In this document: piece by piece, positions 16,566 to 25,038 of the stretch
Numbering within the stretch: position 1 is the stretch's first letter
Layout: each line of letters begins with the position of its first letter
Source of the DNA: Vibrio navarrensis
GTDB lineage: Bacteria > Pseudomonadota > Gammaproteobacteria > Enterobacterales > Vibrionaceae
Direction of reading: 5' to 3'
Assembly (NCBI RefSeq): GCF_015767675.1
Contig: NZ_CP065218.1
Span: forward strand, 496,001-560,000
DNA: 64,000 nt
Position numbers and translations under genes: made by a program
The notes under the pieces: model-generated
The model's database searches: none
Told to the model about the DNA's origin: nothing
The model's input: only the letters and a program-made list of their open reading frames with translations

Positions 16566-17371
16566 TGACTTTCCTGCTCAAAATGGAGTTTGCTCAGCAC
16601 TTCTGACAGCGTGATCGTTGAATTTTGCTGTTGCAGTTGACGCACAATACTTTGCTGCTTCTCCTGCAGCGCACGATTGGAAAACAGGTGCACCCGCTGA
16701 TATTTAGCTAACACATCGGCTTGCAGCAAACCACTGACATCATCAACGTGATCAATCAAAGTGATATGCCAGCCTTGATCGCTCAAACGCACTGCTTCTA
16801 TCCAGCTTGCCAACGAATCACTGCTTTCATAACTGATAATCAAACACTTACCTTTGCTCGCCGCTTTGTTCTCGGCATCCAATACGGCGGCTAAACGACG
16901 CACAAGGATCGAACGCAACAACCCTTTTTGCAGTGAACGGTTAGCGCTTTTCACCAACTCCACAGACTGCAATATCGGCGATAGAAACTGCTCACACACC
17001 ACGTTGAAGGGGTACTCGCGCAGCACAGTGTTTAATAGGCTTTCCACTTTGCCTGCACTGAGATCGGCTAACGCAGAGAGCATAGCTTCGACTTCTTCAA
17101 GCGCTTGGCTCTCTAGGCGGCTAATATCGGCCGTTTGGCCCAACAAGGCCTGCACTTTACCAATCGCGACCCCTTTGGCCAGCCAGCCTTGGATATCGCG
17201 GATCATCGCCAAGTTTTCTTCATTGTATAGCCGATGACCTTTTTCGGTCCGTTGCGGCTGAACGAGATTGTAGCGACGCTGCCAGGCTCTGAGTGTCACT
17301 GGCTTCACGCCCGTCATTTCTGCCACTTCGCGGATGGCGTAGAGTTTCTCTTCTGTTTGCTTACAAACCAT
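16562..17371 (-). CDS. MerR-family regulator of the light/DNA-repair operon (MlrA/BluR/CarH-like)
   Basis: A 269-residue regulator. The N-terminal winged helix (YAIREVAEMTGVKPVTLRAW to GHRLYNEENLAMIRDI, residues about 11-70) is of the MlrA/BluR/CarH type. The C-terminal about 180 residues match the layout of the helical plus cobalamin-binding fold of CarH/LitR but lack the DxHxxG motif; the corresponding stretch reads ISYESSDSLASW, so cobalamin light-sensing is unlikely. It overlaps the upstream DUF523/DUF1722 gene by 11 bp and phr by 4 bp. From memory, the V. cholerae MerR in this position takes part in the blue-light/photo-oxidative response. The inverted repeat at 18373-18395 is its best candidate operator. 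Confidence 0.87.
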   Translation of the reverse strand: MVCKQTEEKLYAIREVAEMTGVKPVTLRAWQRRYNLVQPQRTEKGHRLYNEENLAMIRDIQGWLAKGVAIGKVQALLGQTADISRLESQALEEVEAMLSALADLSAGKVESLLNTVLREYPFNVVCEQFLSPILQSVELVKSANRSLQKGLLRSILVRRLAAVLDAENKAASKGKCLIISYESSDSLASWIEAVRLSDQGWHITLIDHVDDVSGLLQADVLAKYQRVHLFSNRALQEKQQSIVRQLQQQNSTITLSEVLSKLHFEQESQ

Positions 17372-18314
17372 AACGTAACTTCAATTCCTGAGGATGAGGA
17401 GCCAAAAATTTCTGACTTTGCAGATAATCATCGGGATAAGTGTTGAGATAATGTTTTATCAGTGTCAGTGGCGCCAACAAAGGCAGCATGCCTTGACGAT
17501 ACTCGTCAATTGTTCGAGCCAACTCTGCTTTCTGCTCTTTATTGAGCACTTTCTTAAAATAGCCCTGCAAGTGCATCAACACATTGGTATTGTTTTTGCG
17601 ACTGGCACGGTGGGTTAATGCACGCATCAAATCCTCTCGATATAAGGGGATAAAGGCTTCCAAGTCGTACTCAGCAATCGCGGCAACCAAGCGGCCAAGC
17701 TCACGATAGGATTGCGGGTGGTGGGCCATCAAGGTCAGTTTATAACGTGAGTGGAAATCGACAATGCTCTTGCGCGTACGCACGCGTGCCACATTCTGAT
17801 TAAAATCATGCAAGCAATAAACGCGGGTGATGAAATTTTCACGCAATACCGGGTCGTGCAGTCGGCCATCTTCTTCTACGGGCAACCACGGCATTTTGCG
17901 CATCAAAGTCTGCGTGTATAAGCCGACCCCCTCTTTCTCCGCGCCATGCTGTTTATACACCTTGACCTTTTCCATACCACAGGTTGGCGACTTGGCGCAG
18001 ACAATATAACCACTCAACTCTGCGTCCATCAGTTGCGATACTTTCTGTTCGGAATAGGCCAGCATTGCATGCGAGTAATCCTTGTCAGGATTTTTGCTCT
18101 CCACTAAAGCAATGCGTTCGGCGTCCGAGACCAAACGAATTGTCGGGCGTGGCACAGGCATGCCCATCCCCACTTCCGGACAAACAGAAACGAAATCCAT
18201 ATATGCGCCAAGATCCTGGACAACAAATCGACTCAGTTTGTGTCCAGCGTCAAATCTGACTTTATCGCCAAGCACACAGGCGCTGACGCCAACTTTGATA
18301 CCTGTCTTTTCCAT
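17361..18314 (-). CDS. DUF523 plus DUF1722 (YbgA-like) protein
   Basis: A 317-residue two-domain protein. Residues about 3-145 are DUF523 (IKVGVSACVLGDKVRFDAGHK, CPEVGMGMPVPRPTIRLV, CAKSPTCGME), with conserved Cys residues that may bind a metal. Residues about 170-300 are DUF1722 (FHSRYKLTLMAHHPQSYRELGRLVA, MHLQGYFKKVLNKEQKAEL). The start at 18314 (MEKTGIK) has an AAGGTG site 7 nt upstream; the longer frame to 18359 has none. It is the first gene of the operon with MerR and photolyase. Fused DUF523-DUF1722 proteins occur repeatedly beside photolyase and CarH/LitR-type regulators, which implies a role in light or UV damage, but no activity is established that I know of. Confidence 0.88.
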   Translation of the reverse strand: MEKTGIKVGVSACVLGDKVRFDAGHKLSRFVVQDLGAYMDFVSVCPEVGMGMPVPRPTIRLVSDAERIALVESKNPDKDYSHAMLAYSEQKVSQLMDAELSGYIVCAKSPTCGMEKVKVYKQHGAEKEGVGLYTQTLMRKMPWLPVEEDGRLHDPVLRENFITRVYCLHDFNQNVARVRTRKSIVDFHSRYKLTLMAHHPQSYRELGRLVAAIAEYDLEAFIPLYREDLMRALTHRASRKNNTNVLMHLQGYFKKVLNKEQKAELARTIDEYRQGMLPLLAPLTLIKHYLNTYPDDYLQSQKFLAPHPQELKLRYGL

Positions 18315-18349
18315 CACACCACACCTTGTACAAAAAAATCTCCTGTATA

Positions 18350-18395
18350 GATATAGCAAAAAAACCGTGAGTTATACAAACTTTCTTTTTGTATA
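18350..18395 (-). promoter_or_regulatory. Promoter and MerR-type operator of the photolyase operon
   Basis: A perfect inverted repeat TATACAAA-N7-TTTGTATA lies at 18373-18395. On the minus strand a -35-like TTGTAT (18379-18374) is inside its promoter-proximal arm and a -10-like TATATC (18355-18350) follows after 18 bp. The operator thus overlaps the -35, as expected for a repressor of the BluR/CarH type. The regulator is inferred to be the MerR protein of this operon. Confidence 0.6.
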
Positions 18396-18595
18396 CGTAC
18401 AGATTTTCGCAAACAGAATAGGTTACTTTATGATTAACAAGGTTAATATCTTGTGAGTACAGTCAACGAATTACATCATTCTCATTAACAGCCAGCCAAG
18501 TTTACTATTGGTTTGCCAGAGACAAATCGATTGCCTTTTTGCTTTCAACATATTTAGTTATCAATAGAGACACAAAGACATAAATCAAAGCAATC

Positions 18596-18611
18596 TGTGA
18601 GCACTGTCTCA
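18596..18611. promoter_or_regulatory. CRP-like site upstream of deoD
   Basis: TGTGA-GCACTG-TCTCA matches the CRP consensus TGTGA-N6-TCACA at 9 of 10 arm positions. It is 119 bp upstream of deoD, whose family is commonly under CRP/CytR control. Confidence 0.4.
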
Positions 18612-18729
18612 TGGAATATCCATTTATCTAGCTAGTATTGCCTCAACGAACAGAAACAGTTTCAACAGAATTGGTAATTAGAATTCACTTTTGATGATAA
18701 TTACCTCAATAGAAATATTGGAGAACGCT

Positions 18730-19440
18730 ATGGCAACCCCACACATCAACGCACAACCTGGTGATTTTGCAGAAACCGTCCTGATGCCAGGTGACCCGCT
18801 GCGCGCGAAATACATCGCAGAAACCTTCCTCGAAGACGTTAAACAGGTTTGCGATGTGCGCAACATGTTTGGCTTCACTGGCACTTACAAAGGGAAGAAA
18901 GTCTCTGTGATGGGCCACGGCATGGGCATCCCATCCGCGTGTATCTATGTGCACGAGTTGATTGCAGAGTACGGCGTTAAGAACGTGATCCGTGTCGGCA
19001 GCTGTGGCGCCGTACGTGACGACGTAAACCTGATGGACGTGGTCATCGGTATGGGTGCATCTACTGACTCTAAAGTGAACCGCATCCGTTTTAACGATCA
19101 CGACTTTGCCGCTCTAGCAGACTACGGCCTGCTTGAAGAAGCGGTTAACCAAGCACGTGCGCAAAACGTCCCTGTAAAAGTGGGTAACGTGTTCTCTGCC
19201 GATCTGTTCTACACCCCTGAAGCTGATATCTTCGAGAAGATGGAGAAACTCGGCATCCTAGGTGTGGATATGGAAGCTGCGGGCATCTACGGCGTAGCCG
19301 CTGATCTCAAAGCAAAAGCGCTGACTATTCTGACCGTTTCTGACCACATCATCCGTGGTGAAAAACTGAGCTCAGAAGATCGTCAGAAGTCATTCAATGA
19401 CATGATGAAAGTTGCTCTAGAAACCGCAATCAATATCTAA
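18730..19440 (+). CDS. deoD: Purine nucleoside phosphorylase, DeoD type
   Basis: Cytoplasmic hexameric enzyme that cleaves purine (deoxy)ribonucleosides with phosphate, giving the base and (deoxy)ribose-1-phosphate. The 236-residue chain starts at the ATG at 18730 ([15 protein letters not shown]), preceded by GGAG; an upstream frame to 18691 has no good site. Family signatures: [42 protein letters not shown], the substrate-site segment [15 protein letters not shown] and [10 protein letters not shown] with the catalytic Asp. Length is close to E. coli DeoD (239). No other deo gene is adjacent, so it is probably the second chromosome copy, which many vibrios carry. Confidence 0.95.
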   Translation: MATPHINAQPGDFAETVLMPGDPLRAKYIAETFLEDVKQVCDVRNMFGFTGTYKGKKVSVMGHGMGIPSACIYVHELIAEYGVKNVIRVGSCGAVRDDVNLMDVVIGMGASTDSKVNRIRFNDHDFAALADYGLLEEAVNQARAQNVPVKVGNVFSADLFYTPEADIFEKMEKLGILGVDMEAAGIYGVAADLKAKALTILTVSDHIIRGEKLSSEDRQKSFNDMMKVALETAINI

Positions 19441-19446
19441 ACTTTT

Positions 19447-19464
19447 GGCCGAGTTCGCTCGGCC
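19447..19464 (+). terminator. Hairpin after deoD
   Basis: GGCCGAG-TTCG-CTCGGCC, a 7-bp stem 6 bp past the deoD stop. There is no T-tract, so it may be a 3' stabiliser or attenuator ahead of the next gene. Confidence 0.5.
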
Positions 19465-19490
19465 ATCCGAATAATCCCGAGGGGGTGATT

Positions 19491-20960
19491 GTGTCTAACG
19501 GCGAACTGCCAAAAGACGCAGATGGGTTACAACTCAACTTTTGTAAAACATTGGCGTGTGACAACTTTGGTCTGAGCGATGCAAAGCGATACGTTTTGCA
19601 ACATGCGAACCCTAAGCGTCCAGCGATGGTCTGCCGTGAATGTGGTGCTTTCCCCCCCTTACTTAACAACCGTGAAGTGCTGAACGAGCTGCATCGCTTG
19701 CGTCAGCTTCACAGTGACGGCCTGCCAGCTTGCCGCAACGACGATTGCGCCAACTTTGGCCTATCCGTTCATACTCACAAACACCTCTACCATGCGTTTG
19801 GCTACAGTGGCGATCGACAAAGATATCGCTGCAAAAACTGCCAATCGACTTTTGTCGACAAATGGTCTGGGGCAAATAAAAAGCTGCAATTCCAAGAAAA
19901 CTTGATGGGCCTGCTGTTTACGGGCTACTCAGTGCGAGAGATATGCCGCAAACTGCACATCAATCCCAAAACGTTTTACGATCACGTCGATCACATCGCT
20001 AGCCGTTGCCGCCGCAAATTGGCTACCATTGATGCGCGCTGGGTCAATCATGCGCAAAGTTATCAGCTTGCTTCCCATTATGTTCCGTTACAGCCGAACA
20101 GTGATAACGGCGTGTACTGGATCGCGTCTGGCGAGGCCCAATCCGGCTATATTCTCTGCCAACACGTCAACTACTCGGCCAATGAAGAACCTTTAGGCTC
20201 GGTGGATCATAACCCTTACGAGCCGGTTTCTCGTTTTGTCTCTCCCGATTACGTTGCCGAAGCCAAAGAAGCGGCAGGAGCACCGTCAGACTATTTACGC
20301 GAGCGGATTGATCAGAAATATCAAACTATTCTGGCACGTGGAAATGTGGAAGACCCGATAGGTAACATGACGGTGTTTAACTATCCGTCAAAAGGCGCAG
20401 TGGTTCGTCCGCCATACACTTCTTACGCTCACTATCTTCATGTATTGGATATGTGCAACGACGCTTGTCGTGTCTCGATTTACATGCCACAAGATCCATT
20501 GCTGCGCTCTGCGGCGCTGAGTGTTTGCCTCTCGCGGATCAAGAGCCAGAATGTTGACCTGATGTATGTTGAAGAAGATGCGGACTGGAAAATGGATCAG
20601 CCTTTTGAACGAGTCGATATTGTCTATATGAGCTGGTGGCGAGATCGCTGGGCAATCGCCAATCAAGGCGACATGCAAAAAGGCATCTGTTATCTTGCCG
20701 GCAATAATAACCATCCTGAACAATGGTTTAGTACCGCTACTACACGCAACATCGCCTTCTTCCAGCGTCGCTTCCAAGTTCTGTTTGAAAGCTTTATCAA
20801 TGAACCAAGACGCAAACTCCGCCCCGGAGGCATTTTGTCACTGCTGGATATATTCAGAGCGTGGCACAATTTATGCTACCAAGACAAACAAGGGCAAACC
20901 GCTGCACAGCGGCTCGGCGTAACTGAAAAGCCACTGACACTCAAACAGCTTTTGTCCTAA
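19491..20960 (+). CDS. Duplicated zinc-ribbon / HTH protein, IS1-InsA-like (domesticated transposase?)
   Basis: A 489-residue protein I cannot name. It has two copies of a zinc-ribbon module: FCKTLACDNFGL with VCRECGAF, then ACRNDDCANFGL with YRCKNCQSTF, each Cx4C plus CxxC. The second resembles the InsA-type ribbon of IS1 transposases. A helix-turn-helix follows (GYSVREICRKLHINPKTFYDHV, about residues 144-165). The remaining about 300 residues could be a decayed DDE fold (YWIASGEAQSGYIL) but no catalytic triad is evident. The start is taken as GTG at 19491, with GAGGGGG just upstream; GTG at 19485 is possible. There are no terminal inverted repeats or target duplications, so it is not an active element. 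It lies downstream of deoD. A DNA-binding regulator is the simplest guess. Confidence 0.7.
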   Translation: MSNGELPKDADGLQLNFCKTLACDNFGLSDAKRYVLQHANPKRPAMVCRECGAFPPLLNNREVLNELHRLRQLHSDGLPACRNDDCANFGLSVHTHKHLYHAFGYSGDRQRYRCKNCQSTFVDKWSGANKKLQFQENLMGLLFTGYSVREICRKLHINPKTFYDHVDHIASRCRRKLATIDARWVNHAQSYQLASHYVPLQPNSDNGVYWIASGEAQSGYILCQHVNYSANEEPLGSVDHNPYEPVSRFVSPDYVAEAKEAAGAPSDYLRERIDQKYQTILARGNVEDPIGNMTVFNYPSKGAVVRPPYTSYAHYLHVLDMCNDACRVSIYMPQDPLLRSAALSVCLSRIKSQNVDLMYVEEDADWKMDQPFERVDIVYMSWWRDRWAIANQGDMQKGICYLAGNNNHPEQWFSTATTRNIAFFQRRFQVLFESFINEPRRKLRPGGILSLLDIFRAWHNLCYQDKQGQTAAQRLGVTEKPLTLKQLLS

Positions 20961-21128
20961 TGCAGCACTGTAGAAGGTTTAACCTGAGTTAAGAATGTGA
21001 AATAACGCCCAATATTCATAACCCAGCGGCAGCGAGCGGAACAATTAAGCCCGGATATAGTGCTAATTTTTGACACGTCAATATAATGAAAGTGTTAGAC
21101 GCCCTCTTTACTGTCACGGATGTAAACT

Positions 21129-22625
21129 TTGGATAAAAGCCAATTTCAGTTAGATACAGAACTCAGACAGCTCAAGGCTCGCATCAATCAAGAGCCAGAA
21201 GCGGTATTCAAAGTCGCTGAACAGTGCTACGTCCGTGCGGAACAGATTCTCTACCCTGAAGGTGAAATTCGCGCGCTGCTGATCCTCTCGCAGTGCTGTT
21301 GGGACTTGATGGACTATCGCCGTGGGCTGAAGTTTGTTAAAGACGCCTACAGTAAACAAAACCGCTTAGATAACGACGATCATCTTCCGGAAATTCTCCA
21401 TCTTCACGCCCTGCAATACTGGGGACAAGCCAAGTATTACTCCGCCCAGCAGTATTGGATAAACACTCTTGAACAATCCGCATTGGTTGATGAGGTGGCG
21501 ATCCAAATTGAGGCTCTGATTGGCCTTGGCAATGTTTGGCGCATCACGACAGACTACAAACTTGCCGCCGCCACCCATGCACTCGCGGTTAAAGTCGCCA
21601 ATAACGCCCGCATTGATTGGCTGGAAGGCAAAGCACGGATTTTGCTTGCCTGGGACTACTACCTGCTCAACAACTATGTGGAAATGTTAACCGTGCTGGA
21701 CGGTGCAGCCGAAGTGCTTAAGGATTACCACGACAAAACATGGCAAGCCGAAATCTGGGATTTTCGTGGATTAGCCTTACTTGGGCTAGAGCGGCTTGAC
21801 GCCGCCGACGAAGCGACGCAAAAAGCCCATGAACTCGCCGTTGAGCACAACCTGACGTGGATGAAAGCCCATTCGTATATAAGCCGAGCGCGCTTGGAAC
21901 TACTGCGTAAAAATACCCTCAACGCGGCGAAACTGCTCGCGCAAGCAGAAGCGTCCGCCGTTCGTTTTGACAATGGCGAACTGCTCAGCCAAATTTGCTT
22001 TCAGCAGTCTAAAGTCGCCGAAGAGCAAGGCAATTATGAGTTGGCATATCAAGCCTTTCAGAAATACCGCCGCCACTCACTGCAGATGCTCAGAGAACAA
22101 ACCAGCCGCGTCAGCATGGACAAAGCTCGTGGCTCAAAAAGACAACTGGAGCAGCGCGCTCGTAAACTGATCAACCGCATACGCGCGCAGCACGAATATG
22201 ATCCGGAAAAGCAATTTTCCAATGTGGTGTCCGAGACTTATTGGTGGGAACAACTGGTTCTGTTTAAGACCGAACTGAAAAAAGGCAACCACGCGGTGAT
22301 CATGATCCGCCACAGCGACTCTGCGTATTTAGACGTTTGTACTGAACTGGCGCACAGCCTCTCCACCACTAAAGATCTGATTTCCCGTTTGAGCGCCGAC
22401 CATGTTGCGATGCTGATCAGTGAAAAAGAACAGGCGGCCGAAGAGTTGTTCGCCATATTCTCCAGTATGCTGAGCATCTATCCTTGGAAACGCAAAGGTT
22501 TGAACGGCGCCCTACCCGAAATCACGCTGCACGACATTCTCACTTTTCCGTTTACGCTAGAGCAGTTGGAAGAGAGCCAAAGAAAAAAGACAAAGGTAAA
22601 GAAGCATGGAAAAGCTGCTGAATAA
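21129..22625 (+). CDS. TPR-repeat protein with C-terminal degenerate GGDEF-like region
   Basis: A 498-residue cytoplasmic protein starting at a TTG codon (MDKSQFQLDTEL); no in-frame ATG occurs until about residue 66, well inside the first repeats. Residues about 25-330 are consecutive TPR-like helix pairs (EIRALLILSQCCWDLMDYRRGLKF, EDQGNYELAYQAFQKYRR type). Residues about 340-360 are a basic coiled linker. The last about 120 residues (HAVIMIRHSDSAYLDVCTELAHSL, LISRLSADHVAMLIS) resemble the fold of a GGDEF domain without the GG[DE]EF motif, so catalysis is not expected. It overlaps the next gene, an intact TPR-GGDEF cyclase, by 20 bp. A sensing or regulatory partner of that cyclase is the natural hypothesis. 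Confidence 0.75.
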   Translation: MDKSQFQLDTELRQLKARINQEPEAVFKVAEQCYVRAEQILYPEGEIRALLILSQCCWDLMDYRRGLKFVKDAYSKQNRLDNDDHLPEILHLHALQYWGQAKYYSAQQYWINTLEQSALVDEVAIQIEALIGLGNVWRITTDYKLAAATHALAVKVANNARIDWLEGKARILLAWDYYLLNNYVEMLTVLDGAAEVLKDYHDKTWQAEIWDFRGLALLGLERLDAADEATQKAHELAVEHNLTWMKAHSYISRARLELLRKNTLNAAKLLAQAEASAVRFDNGELLSQICFQQSKVAEEQGNYELAYQAFQKYRRHSLQMLREQTSRVSMDKARGSKRQLEQRARKLINRIRAQHEYDPEKQFSNVVSETYWWEQLVLFKTELKKGNHAVIMIRHSDSAYLDVCTELAHSLSTTKDLISRLSADHVAMLISEKEQAAEELFAIFSSMLSIYPWKRKGLNGALPEITLHDILTFPFTLEQLEESQRKKTKVKKHGKAAE

Positions 22626-24189
22626 AGTCACCGATGCAGGTTTTGATCCTGCCTCCGTGGCCGGAGAAGAGGCCATTATTCTTTGGAATCATGTTCGCCA
22701 GCATGTTGCTTCCACCCGCAAAGAGCGCGCGCACTGCTACATCATCAGCGCGGAGTATCGCTACGAGTTAAAGCAGTTACAACTGAGCATTGACGAGTTG
22801 CGTCAAGCGCTTCAATTGCTTGAATTACCTGAAGACGCAGAAGACATTCTTACGGTTAAGGCCAGCCTGAGTGAACGATTGGTCGACATTGGTGACTACA
22901 CCGCCGCACTCAATGAGTACATCTCCTCCTCTAATATTGCCGTTGAACACGGGTTTATTGATGAATATGTGACCACGATTGTCGGCATGGGTAACCTTTG
23001 CGATGCGTTTGGCGATCACAACCGCGCTCTGCGTTACTATCAAAAAATTGATGGTATTGACCACTCCATCAGCAGCCGCTCGCTGCGGCTACGTTATAAA
23101 CTCTATCTGCTCTCCTGTTACATCCATTTAGGCCGTGTCAATGTGGCCAAGGATCTTTTAAAAGAGTGTGAAGAGCTGAGTATTCTGGTCAGCGATAAAA
23201 TTCTTTCAGGGCAAGTTCTGCTTTACCAAGCCAAGCTGCACCGATTGCAGAACCAACACATGCAAGCCTTGCTGGCTCTGTCAAAAGCTCAGTACTCCTC
23301 AAGTAGCCTGCACTCGAACTGGCTGTCGATCATGAATCGTATCGAGCTAGCTTATTCGTTATGTGCGATTGGCAAACAAGAACTCGCCAATATGCTGCTG
23401 GTCAGTGCAGCGAAGAACATTGAGCTTAAAGCCTCTCCCATCGTTGCAAAGCAGTTTTACGACGCAATGAGTAAGGTATTAGCCGCGCAAGGTCGATTTA
23501 AAGACGCGTTGGCGTGTGAGAAAAAAGGTTTTCGCATTGAGTCGGATCTGATGAAACATATCCCGATCAGTGAACTTGGGGCAAGCCAGCTGCGCCGCAT
23601 CTCCCGTTTTGATCTGCAACTGAAATTGATCCTCTCTGAGATTGAAAACAAGGAACTCAAAGAGACCACGCAGCAGCACAAAAATACCATGGCGCAGTTG
23701 CAGCAGGATGTGTTCACCGATCCGCTTACCGCGCTGCACAACCGACGTTGGCTGGACGTCAAACTCAAAGATCTGCTGCTGCATGAAACGCCGTTTGCGC
23801 TGATGGTGATCGATATCGACCACTTCAAATCTATCAATGATGAGCTGAGCCATTTAGTCGGTGATAAGGCGATCGTCAGCGTTTCACATGAGCTTGCCGC
23901 TTACTTTAGGTTTCGCGGTGCCTCATGCGTACGTTTTGGCGGAGAAGAGTTCTTAGTGATCTTAGAAAATACCGACCTCGCTAAAGCCGAGCTGCACGCA
24001 GAAAATTACCGCGAACGCATTTTCCAGTTTGGCTGGACAGAAATTTTAGGTGAACGCGGTTTGACCGTCTCAATCGGCATCACCCTACATCGTGATGGTG
24101 AAAATACCCAGCGCACCTTCTATCGCGCCGACAAAGCGCTCTACCGCGCCAAAGCCAACGGGCGCAATCAGGTTTGCACTGAAGAGTAA
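22606..24189 (+). CDS. TPR-GGDEF diguanylate cyclase
   Basis: A 527-residue predicted cytoplasmic cyclase making c-di-GMP from two GTP. Residues about 10-330 are TPR repeats (DYTAALNEYISSSNIAVEHG, DHNRALRYYQKI). A short coiled coil (SEIENKELKETTQQHKNTMA) leads into the GGDEF domain from about residue 365: DPLTALHNRRWLD, VIDIDHFKSINDELSHLVGD, then VRFGGEEF (active-site loop intact) and SIGITLHRDG, ending RADKALYRAKANGRNQV. The inhibitory I-site RxxD expected five residues before the motif reads RGAS, so product feedback is probably absent. It starts inside the preceding TPR gene (20-bp overlap) and is followed by a strong terminator. c-di-GMP made here could be read by plzD at 38680, but no direct link is shown. 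Confidence 0.92.
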   Translation: MEKLLNKVTDAGFDPASVAGEEAIILWNHVRQHVASTRKERAHCYIISAEYRYELKQLQLSIDELRQALQLLELPEDAEDILTVKASLSERLVDIGDYTAALNEYISSSNIAVEHGFIDEYVTTIVGMGNLCDAFGDHNRALRYYQKIDGIDHSISSRSLRLRYKLYLLSCYIHLGRVNVAKDLLKECEELSILVSDKILSGQVLLYQAKLHRLQNQHMQALLALSKAQYSSSSLHSNWLSIMNRIELAYSLCAIGKQELANMLLVSAAKNIELKASPIVAKQFYDAMSKVLAAQGRFKDALACEKKGFRIESDLMKHIPISELGASQLRRISRFDLQLKLILSEIENKELKETTQQHKNTMAQLQQDVFTDPLTALHNRRWLDVKLKDLLLHETPFALMVIDIDHFKSINDELSHLVGDKAIVSVSHELAAYFRFRGASCVRFGGEEFLVILENTDLAKAELHAENYRERIFQFGWTEILGERGLTVSIGITLHRDGENTQRTFYRADKALYRAKANGRNQVCTEE

Positions 24190-24190
24190 C

Positions 24191-24226
24191 GCAGTGTGGG
24201 GTTTCCCACGCTGCTGTTTTTTCTCT
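24191..24226 (+). terminator. Rho-independent terminator after the cyclase gene
   Basis: GCAGTGTGGG-GTTT-CCCACGCTGC (10-bp stem, one G-T pair) followed by TGTTTTTTCT. Confidence 0.9.
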
Positions 24227-24483
24227 AAAGCATCCCCCACTCGCGCCATCCCATCAGAGTCCATTCCCTCACCTAATATAATTCTGTATACTGCGCGCCT
24301 TATTTTTATGTGTGCTGAAAAATCAAGCGTGTCATAAGGATATGCAGAAAACATCACAACTTTTCTGATGATTAATCGCACCGACCATAAGCTACTTGGT
24401 TGTTTTGTCCATTTCATAGACAATCAGGCGCGACTCATCACAAACAATGATGTGTTCTTTCGATAATTGAACAGAGGTTAACT

Positions 24484-25032
24484 ATGAATCTTTCAGCTAA
24501 AACCGTAGTGGTAATTGCAATCGGGGCGGCGCTTTACGGCATTGGTGGGTTGCCCATGTTTGGCATTCCGGTCTTTGCCAACACCACTCTCAAACCTGCG
24601 ATGGCGGTCCTCGCGCTGTTTTCTGTTCTCTTTGGCCCTTTGGTCGGTTTTTTGGTTGGCTTTATTGGTCACTGGGTGACGGATCTGTTTGCCGGTTGGG
24701 GCGTGTGGCTAACTTGGGTTCTCGGCTCTGGTTTGGTTGGTTTGATTATCGGTTTCTTCCCATCTCTGACTCGCAATCGCTTAGAAAAAGGCGAATTTAG
24801 TATGAAAGACTTTGCCCTGTTCGTGCTGCTCGCGCTGCTTGGCAACGTGTTTGGTTATGGCTGCTCTGCGTTTCTCGATACCCTGTTATATGCCGAACCT
24901 TTCAGCAAAGTCTTTACCCAACTGACTATCATTGCCTCAGGTAACACCGTACTGATCGCCGTTGTGGGCTATTTCATTCTTAAATCGGTCGCGAAACGCA
25001 ATAAACAAAGCCGCAACTTAACTGAGGCTTAA
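24484..25032 (+). CDS. ECF transporter S component, UPF0397 family
   Basis: Membrane substrate-capture subunit of an energy-coupling-factor importer. The 182-residue protein has about five to six helices ([94 protein letters not shown]) and carries the early helix pattern of S components, including [13 protein letters not shown], characteristic of UPF0397. It is followed after 6 bp by a double ATPase and then EcfT, a complete dedicated ECF unit. The substrate is unknown; relatives include systems for thiamine precursors, but I found no TPP or other riboswitch in the 294-bp leader to support that. Confidence 0.85.
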   Translation: MNLSAKTVVVIAIGAALYGIGGLPMFGIPVFANTTLKPAMAVLALFSVLFGPLVGFLVGFIGHWVTDLFAGWGVWLTWVLGSGLVGLIIGFFPSLTRNRLEKGEFSMKDFALFVLLALLGNVFGYGCSAFLDTLLYAEPFSKVFTQLTIIASGNTVLIAVVGYFILKSVAKRNKQSRNLTEA

Positions 25033-25038
25033 TCGCGC

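Larger units (their letters stand above)
18315..18729. other. 415-bp divergent intergenic region, photolyase operon / deoD
   Basis: No gene seen. The left side holds the promoter and inverted repeat of the photolyase operon; the right side holds a CRP-like site and the deoD leader. Composition is AT-rich. Confidence 0.55.

Noticed and set aside
19447..20960. Insertion sequence at the zinc-ribbon/HTH gene
   Set aside because: No terminal inverted repeats, target-site duplication or catalytic triad; it behaves as a resident gene.
24190..24483. Riboswitch (TPP or purine) ahead of the ECF operon
   Set aside because: None of the conserved motif strings of these classes could be found by eye; only the upstream gene's terminator is clear.
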